Assembly: GCA_000183865.1 (NCBI GenBank)
Contig: CM001047.1
Coordinates: 1,140,279-1,146,510, forward strand
Reading direction: 5' to 3'
Length of the DNA stretch: 6,232 nt
From: Listeria marthii FSL S4-120
Lineage (GTDB): Bacteria > Bacillota > Bacilli > Lactobacillales > Listeriaceae
How positions within the stretch are numbered: position 1 is the stretch's first letter; each line of letters starts with the position of its first letter. The position numbers and the translations under genes are program-made. The notes under the pieces are model-generated. The model worked only from the letters and a program-made list of their open reading frames with translations. It searched no databases and had not been told where the DNA came from. Below, piece after piece: positions 1-5,820 of the stretch.

Positions 1-391
1 CGGTTATAAAAATGCCGCGATTGGTTTTGTTTCCGCGAAAATGGATGATATTGCCAATTTTATTCCAGCGAGACTGTCTTGGTTATTCCTCGTTATTGCG
101 AGTTTTATTTTAAGGTATGAATGGCGTGCAGCTTGGGTGATAGGGCTGCGGGACCGGAAGAATCATACGAGTCCCAACTGTGCTTATCCGGAAGGCGCGG
201 TAGCCGGAGCGCTTGGAATTACGCTTGGTGGGACGCATGAATATTTTGGCGAAACGGTAGTCAAGCCAACAATCGGCAGCGGCACTAAACCAGTGACACA
301 AACAGAAATTAGCAAAACTATTCATTTGTTATATGCGGCGTCCACAATCGCTTTTATCATTTTTACAAGTATATACCTAATACTATTTTAA
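1..391 (+). CDS. cbiB: Cobinamide-phosphate synthase CbiB, C-terminal part (5' end outside window)
   Basis: CbiB is an integral membrane enzyme of late B12 synthesis. It joins (R)-1-aminopropan-2-ol or its phosphate to the propionate side chain of adenosylcobyric acid, giving cobinamide (phosphate). Only the last 129 residues are present; the first whole codon is at base 2 and the stop is TAA at 389-391. Seen: the family motif [11 protein letters not shown] at visible residues 15-25, then a hydrophobic segment at about 26-37. A conserved block follows at 50-77, with SPNCAYPEG and GALGITLGG as its core (family form close to SPNaGyPEAA and LGG). A final hydrophobic, probably membrane-spanning, segment is at about 107-129. 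The family is roughly 310-320 residues, so about 60% lies upstream. The stop overlaps the first base of the cbiC Shine-Dalgarno, consistent with one transcript. An in-frame ATG at 41 falls inside the conserved domain and is not a real start. Confidence 0.95.
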   Translation, partial: GYKNAAIGFVSAKMDDIANFIPARLSWLFLVIASFILRYEWRAAWVIGLRDRKNHTSPNCAYPEGAVAGALGITLGGTHEYFGETVVKPTIGSGTKPVTQTEISKTIHLLYAASTIAFIIFTSIYLILF

Positions 392-396
392 AGGAG
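391..396 (+). promoter_or_regulatory. Ribosome binding site of cbiC, overlapping the cbiB stop
   Basis: AAGGAG lies 7 bases before the ATG at 404, which is near-ideal spacing. Its first A is the last base of the cbiB stop codon TAA (389-391). Ribosomes finishing cbiB therefore end on the cbiC initiation site, which favours coupled translation. Confidence 0.85.
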
Positions 397-403
397 TGGC
401 ACA

Positions 404-1036
404 ATGAACTATATTAAAAACCCAGCCAAAATTGAAGAGAAAAGCTTTGAAATTATTCAACAAATTATTGATGATATTCGTCCAGACTACACGTTTCAAA
501 ACAAGCTAGAGGAAGCGATTATCAAGCGGGCAATACATACGACTGCGGATTTTGATTACTTGGATAGCCTTGTATTTCAGCAAGATGTTATCGCAAAAAT
601 TATTCATGTTCTCCAAAATAAAGGAACCATTTTTACTGATACTAATATGGCGCTAAGTGGTATTAACAAGCGTCTTTTAGATGAGCTTGGTTGTAAATAT
701 CATTGTTATGTGAGCGATCCGGAAACGATGGAGATTGCTAAACAGCACGGGATTACACGCTCGATGGCGGGCATTAAACTCGCTTCACTCAAAGATGGAC
801 CGAAAATTTTTGTTTTAGGAAATGCGCCAACTGCGGTATATAAAATTATCGAAATGACGGAAAGTGGCCAGTTACAAGCGGATGCGGTCGTGGCAGTTCC
901 TGTTGGTTTTGTTGGAGCAGCTGAATGTAAGGAAGAAATTTTGGAAACAGATATTCCCGCAATTGTGGCACGCGGTAGAAAAGGTGGTAGTAACCTTGCT
1001 GCAGCCATCATTAATGCAATCTTGATTACGATGTAA
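404..1036 (+). CDS. cbiC: Cobalt-precorrin-8 methylmutase CbiC
   Basis: CbiC catalyses the 1,5-sigmatropic shift of the C11 methyl group to C12, turning cobalt-precorrin-8 into cobyrinate, the last corrin-ring step. The 210-residue length is normal for the family (CbiC/CobH). Seen: RAIHTTADF at residues 42-50, containing the conserved histidine (H45) that corresponds to the catalytic histidine of CobH; TDTNMALSGIN at 78-88; ITRSMAG at 117-123; VLGNAPTA at 137-144; PVGFVGAAECKE at 166-177; and RGRKGGSNLAAAIINAI at 190-206. The ATG at 404 has a strong AAGGAG 7 bases upstream. The gene sits 12 bases after cbiB and 15 before cbiD. One small oddity: where the family usually has ESK, this protein has E-C-K (C175). 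Identity is secure; it is a cytoplasmic enzyme. Confidence 0.97.
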   Translation: MNYIKNPAKIEEKSFEIIQQIIDDIRPDYTFQNKLEEAIIKRAIHTTADFDYLDSLVFQQDVIAKIIHVLQNKGTIFTDTNMALSGINKRLLDELGCKYHCYVSDPETMEIAKQHGITRSMAGIKLASLKDGPKIFVLGNAPTAVYKIIEMTESGQLQADAVVAVPVGFVGAAECKEEILETDIPAIVARGRKGGSNLAAAIINAILITM

Positions 1037-1051
1037 AGAAGGCGACGAGCG

Positions 1052-2173
1052 ATGGAAGATTTTATTTATTATAACGGCAAAAAATATCGCAAAGGCTACA
1101 CGACTGGAACATGTGCGGCAGCCGCGGCTAAAGCTTGTGTCGAAATGATTTTAACGCAAGAAGAAGTGAGCGCGGTACAAGTTACGACAACTGGTGGAAC
1201 GATTCTTGAAATCCCGGTAGCGCATCAACAATTTTCCAAAAATAAAGCTACTGCCGCGGTTCAAAAAGATGGCGGGGACGATATTGATGCGACACACGGA
1301 ATGTGGATTTTTGTGGATGTGGAATTAACGGATAGCGCAGAAGTTGTGCTGGATGGTGGTGTTGGAATCGGTCGCGCCACGCAAAAAGGGATTTCTGTTG
1401 CAGTTGGCGAAGCAGCCATTAATCCAGCACCACGGAAAAATATTTTAGCAACGGTGCGCGAATCACTTGGCGAAAATCGTGGGGCAAACATTTTAGTATA
1501 TGCTCCAGAAGGCGAAGAGCGCGCGAAACGAACAATGAACAGCAATTTGGGCATCATCGGCGGGATTTCTATTCTAGGAACGACGGGGATTGTTACCCCG
1601 ATGTCGGATGAAGGCTGGAAAAAATCGCTATCGATGGAGCTCGAAATGAAACGCAATCAAGGTCTTGACCAAATTATTCTCGTTCCCGGTAATTACGGAG
1701 ATGATTTTGTCCAAAATACACTTGGTTTTTCAAGCAATAATATCGTTTCAATGAGTAATTTCGTTGGCTATATGCTAAAAGAAACGCAGCGTCTCGCTTT
1801 TAAAAAAGTACTGATGGTCGGACATTTCGGCAAATTAGTGAAGGTTTCGGCGGGGATTTTTACGACATATAGTAAAGATGCCGATGCTCGGGCAGAAATC
1901 TTGGTTGCCAATTTAGCTTTACTCGGTGCACCGTTACCACTTTTGCAAGAAGTGGAGCAGTGCAATACGACGGAAGCGGCTGGTGAATTAATTGAAGCAG
2001 CTGGTTACACGCAAGTTTATGACGTTATTGCGCAAAAAATCAAAGCGAGATCTGAGCGCTTTTTGAAATTCACGAAACCAAGTGTAGAAATTGATGTTGT
2101 CACTTTTTCGACCGAGCGCGGTTTACTTGCTGCAACGAAAGACATTGACGTACTACGGGAGGAATGGCGATGA
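1052..2173 (+). CDS. cbiD: Cobalt-precorrin-5B C1-methyltransferase CbiD
   Basis: CbiD transfers a methyl group from S-adenosylmethionine to C1 of the corrin ring (cobalt-precorrin-5B to 6A) in the anaerobic pathway. It is unrelated to the CbiE/F/H methyltransferases. At 373 residues it has normal family length. Seen: the N-terminal signature [14 protein letters not shown] at 15-28, [12 protein letters not shown] at 72-83, [13 protein letters not shown] at 101-113, INPAPR at 123-128, [20 protein letters not shown] at 166-185, PGNYGD at 212-217, SNFVGY at 235-240 and [14 protein letters not shown] at 257-270. The ATG at 1052 is preceded by AAGAAGG (1036-1042), 9 bases away, and the signature begins at residue 15 as expected, so the start is well supported. 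The stop TGA (2171-2173) overlaps the cbiE start as ATGA. CbiD is a marker of the anaerobic, cobalt-early route. Confidence 0.97.
   Translation: MEDFIYYNGKKYRKGYTTGTCAAAAAKACVEMILTQEEVSAVQVTTTGGTILEIPVAHQQFSKNKATAAVQKDGGDDIDATHGMWIFVDVELTDSAEVVLDGGVGIGRATQKGISVAVGEAAINPAPRKNILATVRESLGENRGANILVYAPEGEERAKRTMNSNLGIIGGISILGTTGIVTPMSDEGWKKSLSMELEMKRNQGLDQIILVPGNYGDDFVQNTLGFSSNNIVSMSNFVGYMLKETQRLAFKKVLMVGHFGKLVKVSAGIFTTYSKDADARAEILVANLALLGAPLPLLQEVEQCNTTEAAGELIEAAGYTQVYDVIAQKIKARSERFLKFTKPSVEIDVVTFSTERGLLAATKDIDVLREEWR
2157..2162 (+). promoter_or_regulatory. Ribosome binding site that sets the cbiE start
   Basis: GGGAGG lies inside the last codons of cbiD. It is 7 bases before the ATG at 2170 but only 1 base before the in-frame ATG at 2164. 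That spacing favours initiation at 2170. Confidence 0.8.
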
Positions 2174-2766
2174 TTACGGTAGTCGGAATTGGTCCAGGCG
2201 ATACAAAGCTATTAATCAATGAAGCAAAAGTGGCGATAAGCAAGGCGGATACGGTATATGGCTCAACCAGACAATTACAAGAAATTGCCGAATTAACGAC
2301 TGCAACCCCTATGCTTTTACCAAAAAAACTCGCTGATTTAAAAAGTATCCCCCATCAAAATCAAAACGTAGTGATTTTAGCATCGGGTGATCCGCTCCTT
2401 TACGGCATTGGCAACTGGGCGATGGCGAATTTTGAGGAAGATGTTCGAATTATCCCTGGAATTAGTGCCATCCAAATGATGTTTCACCGAATCAAATTAC
2501 CAATGAATGATTGTTTTATTACGAGCAGCCATGGAAAAATGCCAAACTTCGACTTCTTATTACAACACGAGAAAATCGCGATGGTGACAGATACAATTAT
2601 TGGGCCGTATGAAATTGCTGCGGAAATTTTAAAACGAGACTTAAACAAAATCATTTTTATAGGGGAAAATTTAAGCTCCAAAGAGGAACGGATTCACAAA
2701 TTAAAGCCCGAAGATGTGGCAAAAAAATATGATATGAATGTAGTGGTGATTATGGATGAAGGATGA
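2170..2766 (+). CDS. cbiE: Cobalt-precorrin-7 C5-methyltransferase CbiE
   Basis: CbiE is an SAM-dependent tetrapyrrole methyltransferase that methylates C5 of the corrin ring (cobalt-precorrin-7 to 8), working with CbiT. From the chosen start it has 198 residues, normal for a stand-alone CbiE. Seen: the N-terminal VVGIGPGD (4-11) of the tetrapyrrole methylase fold, [11 protein letters not shown] at 71-81 (SAM-binding loop), IPGISAIQ at 95-102, SSHGK at 119-123 and [11 protein letters not shown] at 165-175, all typical of CbiE/CobL-N. I chose ATG 2170 over the in-frame ATG at 2164, which would add only Met-Ala. The 2170 start has correct Shine-Dalgarno spacing, forms an ATGA overlap with the cbiD stop, and gives the usual short [10 protein letters not shown] beginning. 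The 3' end overlaps cbiT by 11 bases. In aerobic-pathway organisms the two activities are fused as CobL; here they are separate genes. Confidence 0.95.
   Translation: MITVVGIGPGDTKLLINEAKVAISKADTVYGSTRQLQEIAELTTATPMLLPKKLADLKSIPHQNQNVVILASGDPLLYGIGNWAMANFEEDVRIIPGISAIQMMFHRIKLPMNDCFITSSHGKMPNFDFLLQHEKIAMVTDTIIGPYEIAAEILKRDLNKIIFIGENLSSKEERIHKLKPEDVAKKYDMNVVVIMDEG
2745..2750 (+). promoter_or_regulatory. Weak ribosome binding site of cbiT inside cbiE
   Basis: GGTGAT, 5 bases before the ATG at 2756, is the only Shine-Dalgarno-like sequence for cbiT. It is weaker than those of the neighbouring genes. The 11-base overlap with cbiE suggests cbiT translation depends at least partly on ribosomes coming from cbiE. 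Confidence 0.45.
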
Positions 2767-3325
2767 AGTATTTATTCGCGGCAAAGTACCAATGACAAAA
2801 GCGGAAGTACGAGCGGCGAGCATTGATTTGCTTGGACTAGATAATACTAGTAAAAAATTGCTCGATGTTGGCGCGGGAACTGGGAGTGTAGGCTTACAAG
2901 TAGCTTGTAATTTCCCGGAAATCAACGTCACTGCAATTGAGCGAAACCCAGATGCAGTAGATTTAATTAAACAAAATCAAGCCAAGTTTGGTTTAAAGAA
3001 TGTGGCGGTTGTCGAGGCTTATGCGCCAATTGAATTACCTGAAAATGATACATTCGATGCCATTTTTATTGGTGGAAGTGGTGGAAATTTAACCGATATT
3101 ATTGATTGGTCACTGGCACAAATGAATCCGGGCGGCCGTTTAGTACTTAATTTTATTTTGTTAGAAAATGCATTAACCGCAATGAACCATTTAGAAAAAT
3201 TAGCCGTGAGTGAATTAACGATGAAACAAATTCAAGTTTCGAGTTGGCATAAACTTGGCGCGGGGCATTACTTTGAACCACAAAATCCAACTATCATTAT
3301 TGGCTGTAAAAAATTAGAGGAGTGA
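2756..3325 (+). CDS. cbiT: Cobalt-precorrin-6B C15-methyltransferase (decarboxylating) CbiT
   Basis: CbiT methylates C15 and decarboxylates the acetate side chain at C12 of cobalt-precorrin-6B, using S-adenosylmethionine. It has a Rossmann-type methyltransferase fold, unlike CbiE. The length of 189 residues is typical of a stand-alone CbiT. Seen: [17 protein letters not shown] at 3-19 (conserved N-terminal block), the SAM-binding motif [16 protein letters not shown] at 35-50, the acidic loop AIERNPDAV at 60-68, FIGGSGG at 104-110, a PGGRLVLN strand at 125-132 and HYFEPQNP at 171-178. The ATG at 2756 puts the conserved DE-F-R block right at the N-terminus, so the start is well supported despite its weak Shine-Dalgarno. 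The gene is one frame off cbiE, overlaps it by 11 bases, and is followed 5 bases later by cbiF. Confidence 0.96.
   Translation: MKDEVFIRGKVPMTKAEVRAASIDLLGLDNTSKKLLDVGAGTGSVGLQVACNFPEINVTAIERNPDAVDLIKQNQAKFGLKNVAVVEAYAPIELPENDTFDAIFIGGSGGNLTDIIDWSLAQMNPGGRLVLNFILLENALTAMNHLEKLAVSELTMKQIQVSSWHKLGAGHYFEPQNPTIIIGCKKLEE
3317..3322 (+). promoter_or_regulatory. Ribosome binding site that sets the cbiF start
   Basis: GAGGAG ends 8 bases before the ATG at 3331. The alternative in-frame GTG at 3322 begins on the last base of this same Shine-Dalgarno, so it cannot be served by it. Confidence 0.85.
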
Positions 3326-3330
3326 AGAAA

Positions 3331-4080
3331 ATGGCAGAAGTACATTTCGTCGGAGCAGGACCTGGAGATAAAGAATTAATCACACTAAAAGGATATCAAC
3401 TATTAAAAGATGCGGATGTCGTTATTTATGCTGGATCACTCGTGAATCCGGAATTGCTGGAATATTGTAAAGCTGACTGCGAAATCCATAATAGTGCGAG
3501 CATGAACTTAATTGAAATTATTGACTGCATGGAAGCGGGCGTAACTGCTGGTAAAGAGGTTGTTCGTTTGCAAACAGGCGACTTCTCTATTTATGGCTCA
3601 ATTCGTGAACAAGTCGAGGAGATGAAAAAACGTTCGATTCCGTTTACTTGTACGCCTGGAGTAAGTTCATTCCTTGGCGCGGCGAGTAGTTTTGGTGTCG
3701 AATATACGGTTCCAGAAGTAAGCCAAAGTGTGATTATTACGCGAATGGCTGGCAGAACTCCAGTACCATCACGCGAATCGCTTAGATCGTACGCAGCACA
3801 CCAAACTTCGATGGTTATTTTCTTATCTGTTCAAGGGATTAGAAAAGTTGTTTCAGAATTAATCAAAGGTGGCTATAAACCAGAAACTCCGGCGGCTGTT
3901 ATTTATAAAGCGACTTGGGCGGAAGAAAAGAAAGTAACAGGAACTTTAGAAGATATCGCGGAAAAAGTGACAGAAGCAGGGATTACGAAAACAGCGCTTA
4001 TTATGGTCGGCGATTTCCTTGGAGAAGAATTTTATTATTCCAAGCTATATGACAAGGATTTCAAACATGAGTACAGATAA
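3331..4080 (+). CDS. cbiF: Cobalt-precorrin-4 C11-methyltransferase CbiF
   Basis: CbiF methylates C11 of cobalt-precorrin-4 with S-adenosylmethionine, giving cobalt-precorrin-5A, the substrate of the next gene's product, CbiG. From the chosen start it has 249 residues, normal for CbiF/CobM. Seen: [16 protein letters not shown] at 6-21 (tetrapyrrole methylase N-terminus), [13 protein letters not shown] at 31-43 (a CbiF/CobM signature), [11 protein letters not shown] at 80-90 (SAM loop), [12 protein letters not shown] at 108-119, [10 protein letters not shown] at 137-146, KATWAEEK at 193-200 and ALIMVGDFL at 222-230. ATG 3331 is preferred over the in-frame GTG at 3322 because GAGGAG is correctly placed only for the former and the protein then begins [12 protein letters not shown] as in homologues. 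An oddity is F85 in the SAM loop, where relatives usually have proline (GDP). The 3' end overlaps cbiG by 14 bases. Confidence 0.96.
   Translation: MAEVHFVGAGPGDKELITLKGYQLLKDADVVIYAGSLVNPELLEYCKADCEIHNSASMNLIEIIDCMEAGVTAGKEVVRLQTGDFSIYGSIREQVEEMKKRSIPFTCTPGVSSFLGAASSFGVEYTVPEVSQSVIITRMAGRTPVPSRESLRSYAAHQTSMVIFLSVQGIRKVVSELIKGGYKPETPAAVIYKATWAEEKKVTGTLEDIAEKVTEAGITKTALIMVGDFLGEEFYYSKLYDKDFKHEYR
4054..4058 (+). promoter_or_regulatory. Ribosome binding site that sets the cbiG start
   Basis: AAGGA within the last codons of cbiF lies 8 bases before the ATG at 4067. It supports that start over the upstream in-frame TTG at 4019. Confidence 0.8.
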
Positions 4081-5098
4081 AATCGCCATTATTGCCGTCA
4101 CCGAACGTGGGCGTGATTTAGCAATAACGTTAGCAGAAACAGTAGTTGCAACGATTTTCGTTCCAGAAAAACATCACAATGAAAACACACACATCTTAAC
4201 GCCAAATTTTGGAACAGGTTTGCGGACGATTTTCACGGAATATCAAGCGTTAATTTGCATTATGGCGACAGGAATTGTGGTTCGGACGCTGGCGCCAGTC
4301 ATTGAAGATAAACTTTCAGATCCAGCAGTAATCGTCATGGATGAATATGGTCAATTTATCATCAGTTTACTTTCCGGTCATGTTGGTGGAGCGAATGCGT
4401 TAACGGAGCAAATTGCTGAACTAACAGGTGGCGCGGCAGTTATTACAACCGCAACCGATCGGGCCAATGTGGCGGCGATTGATAATATCGCTAAACAATT
4501 AGACGGTTACTTGCCCAATTTTAAAGCAACAACGAAGCGTATCAATGGTTTACTAGCAGCAGGAAAAGAAGTCGGTTTGCACGTAGATGAACCGTTTGAA
4601 GTTGATACGCGAGGTTTTACTAATAAAGAAGTGAGTCCGCAAATTTTCATTTCAACTAAAAATAATTTACCAACCACAAAAATAGAACGAATCCAGCTAG
4701 TACCAAGGCAATTTATTCTTGGAGTCGGTTGCAGAAAAGGTATTTCGATGGAAACAATTGATGCCGCCTTTAGACATTTTTGTGAACAAGAAAACATTCA
4801 TCCACGAGCATTTCGTGCGATTCATAGCATTACACTCAAAGCCGAAGAACCAGCAATTCTACATTTAGCAGAAAAATGGGGCATCGAGTTCATCGTTCAT
4901 TCGGCTGAGGAATTGCAAACAGTAGCTGAAAAATACCCAACATCCGCATTCGTTCAAAAAACCGTGCAAGTAGGAAATGTCGCCTTATCATCAGCTGATA
5001 TTGGCAGTAATGGAAACGTGATTACGAGCCGGTTTGCCGAAAATGGCGTGACATTTGCAGCAGGAAAATTAACTAAAAATAGTGAGGTGGCAAAATGA
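4067..5098 (+). CDS. cbiG: Cobalt-precorrin-5A hydrolase CbiG
   Basis: CbiG opens the delta-lactone formed during ring contraction and expels the C20 fragment as acetaldehyde, turning cobalt-precorrin-5A into 5B. It is specific to the anaerobic pathway. It has 343 residues from the ATG at 4067. Seen: an N-terminal domain with [11 protein letters not shown] at 5-15, [14 protein letters not shown] at 64-77, VIVMDEYGQ at 88-96 and the strongly conserved LSGHVGGAN at 102-110 followed by TATDRANV at 128-135; a variable linker at about 140-212; and a C-terminal CobE-like domain with [10 protein letters not shown] at 216-225 and [14 protein letters not shown] at 251-264. An upstream TTG at 4019 is in frame but would add 16 residues lying inside cbiF and has no placed Shine-Dalgarno. 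The C-terminal motif near 303-313 departs from the family: L307 stands where Glu is usual. The stop overlaps the cbiH start as ATGA. Confidence 0.95.
   Translation: MSTDKIAIIAVTERGRDLAITLAETVVATIFVPEKHHNENTHILTPNFGTGLRTIFTEYQALICIMATGIVVRTLAPVIEDKLSDPAVIVMDEYGQFIISLLSGHVGGANALTEQIAELTGGAAVITTATDRANVAAIDNIAKQLDGYLPNFKATTKRINGLLAAGKEVGLHVDEPFEVDTRGFTNKEVSPQIFISTKNNLPTTKIERIQLVPRQFILGVGCRKGISMETIDAAFRHFCEQENIHPRAFRAIHSITLKAEEPAILHLAEKWGIEFIVHSAEELQTVAEKYPTSAFVQKTVQVGNVALSSADIGSNGNVITSRFAENGVTFAAGKLTKNSEVAK
5084..5090 (+). promoter_or_regulatory. Ribosome binding site of cbiH inside cbiG
   Basis: GAGGTGG sits in the last codons of cbiG, with its GAGG core 7 bases before the ATG at 5095. Together with the ATGA overlap it fixes the cbiH start. 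Confidence 0.75.
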
Positions 5099-5820
5099 TT
5101 TATGTAATCGGAATTGGCCCAGGAGACAAACGTTTAATGACTGGCGAAGCACTGCAAGCAATAGAAGACGCAGAGGTAATCGTTGGCTACGTAACATATA
5201 TCAAACTAATTAAAGAGCTAATTAAGGATAAAGAAGTAGTGAAAACAGGCATGCGCCGCGAAATCGATCGCTGTCAAGAGGCCGTAAATATCGCATTAAC
5301 AGGCAAAAAAGTGGCTGTTGTTTCAAGTGGAGACGCTGGGATTTATGGCATGGCTGGCTTAGTTTTAGAACTAGCCGAAAAAAGCGATCCCAATTTAGAC
5401 GTTAAAGTCATCCCAGGAATCACCGCAAGTATTGGAGCGGCTGCAGTTCTTGGCGCACCAATCATGCACGATTTTTGCCATATTAGTTTAAGTGATTTAA
5501 TGACACCGTGGGAAGTAATCGAAAAACGTTTAACTCATGCTGCAATGGCCGATTTTGTTGTTTGTTTTTACAATCCAAGAAGTAAAGGCCGCGCCAACCA
5601 TTTAGCGAACGCTTTTCAAAAGATGTTGGAGCACAAATCAGGAGATACGGTTGTTGGTATCGTCAAAGATGTCGGTCGAAAAGAAGAGCGGAAAATCATC
5701 ACTACGATGCAAGATATCGACTATGAGTTAGTGGATATGACAACAATGGTCATTGTAGGAAATAAAGAAACATACGTAAAAAACGGCAAAATGATTACAC
5801 CACGAGGCTACTCACTATGA
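5095..5820 (+). CDS. cbiH: Cobalt-precorrin-3 / precorrin-3B C17-methyltransferase CbiH
   Basis: CbiH methylates C17 and drives ring contraction to cobalt-precorrin-4, whose C20 carbon stays as part of a lactone that CbiG later opens. It is an SAM-dependent tetrapyrrole methyltransferase, paralogous to CbiE and CbiF. The 241 residues match the single-domain form of the family. There is no C-terminal extension with a cysteine cluster like the iron-sulfur CbiH60 type. Seen: [19 protein letters not shown] at 1-19, VVGYVTYI at 29-37 region, VVSSGDAGIYGMAG at 75-88 (SAM loop), VIPGITASIGAAAVLGAP at 105-122, the CbiH/CobJ signature HISLSDLMTPWEVIEKRL at 129-146, FVVCFYNPRSKGR at 154-166 and MTTMVIVGN at 215-223. 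Start and stop are both ATGA overlaps with the neighbours, which argues for coupled translation. Confidence 0.96.
   Translation: MIYVIGIGPGDKRLMTGEALQAIEDAEVIVGYVTYIKLIKELIKDKEVVKTGMRREIDRCQEAVNIALTGKKVAVVSSGDAGIYGMAGLVLELAEKSDPNLDVKVIPGITASIGAAAVLGAPIMHDFCHISLSDLMTPWEVIEKRLTHAAMADFVVCFYNPRSKGRANHLANAFQKMLEHKSGDTVVGIVKDVGRKEERKIITTMQDIDYELVDMTTMVIVGNKETYVKNGKMITPRGYSL

Noticed and set aside
110..325. Minus-strand open frame opposite the cbiB end
   Set aside because: It lies fully within the conserved C-terminal part of CbiB, in antisense, with no supporting features.
392..403. Possible promoter or cobalamin riboswitch between cbiB and cbiC
   Set aside because: The gap is only 12 bases and is filled by the ribosome binding site. 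No gap in the window is longer than 15 bases.
706..1011. Minus-strand open frame opposite cbiC
   Set aside because: It is antisense to a gene with a full set of family motifs, and has no ribosome site or recognisable protein features.
1584..1600. Possible intrinsic terminator (CGGGG/CCCCG hairpin)
   Set aside because: No run of T follows the stem and it sits in the middle of cbiD, with the operon continuing intact.
1261..1656. Minus-strand open frame of about 131 codons opposite cbiD
   Set aside because: Its translation is serine/proline-rich low-complexity sequence, typical of an antisense shadow. cbiD is clearly the coding frame.
4507..4797. Minus-strand open frame opposite cbiG
   Set aside because: It is antisense to the linker and CobE-like domain of CbiG, with no domain or start signal visible.
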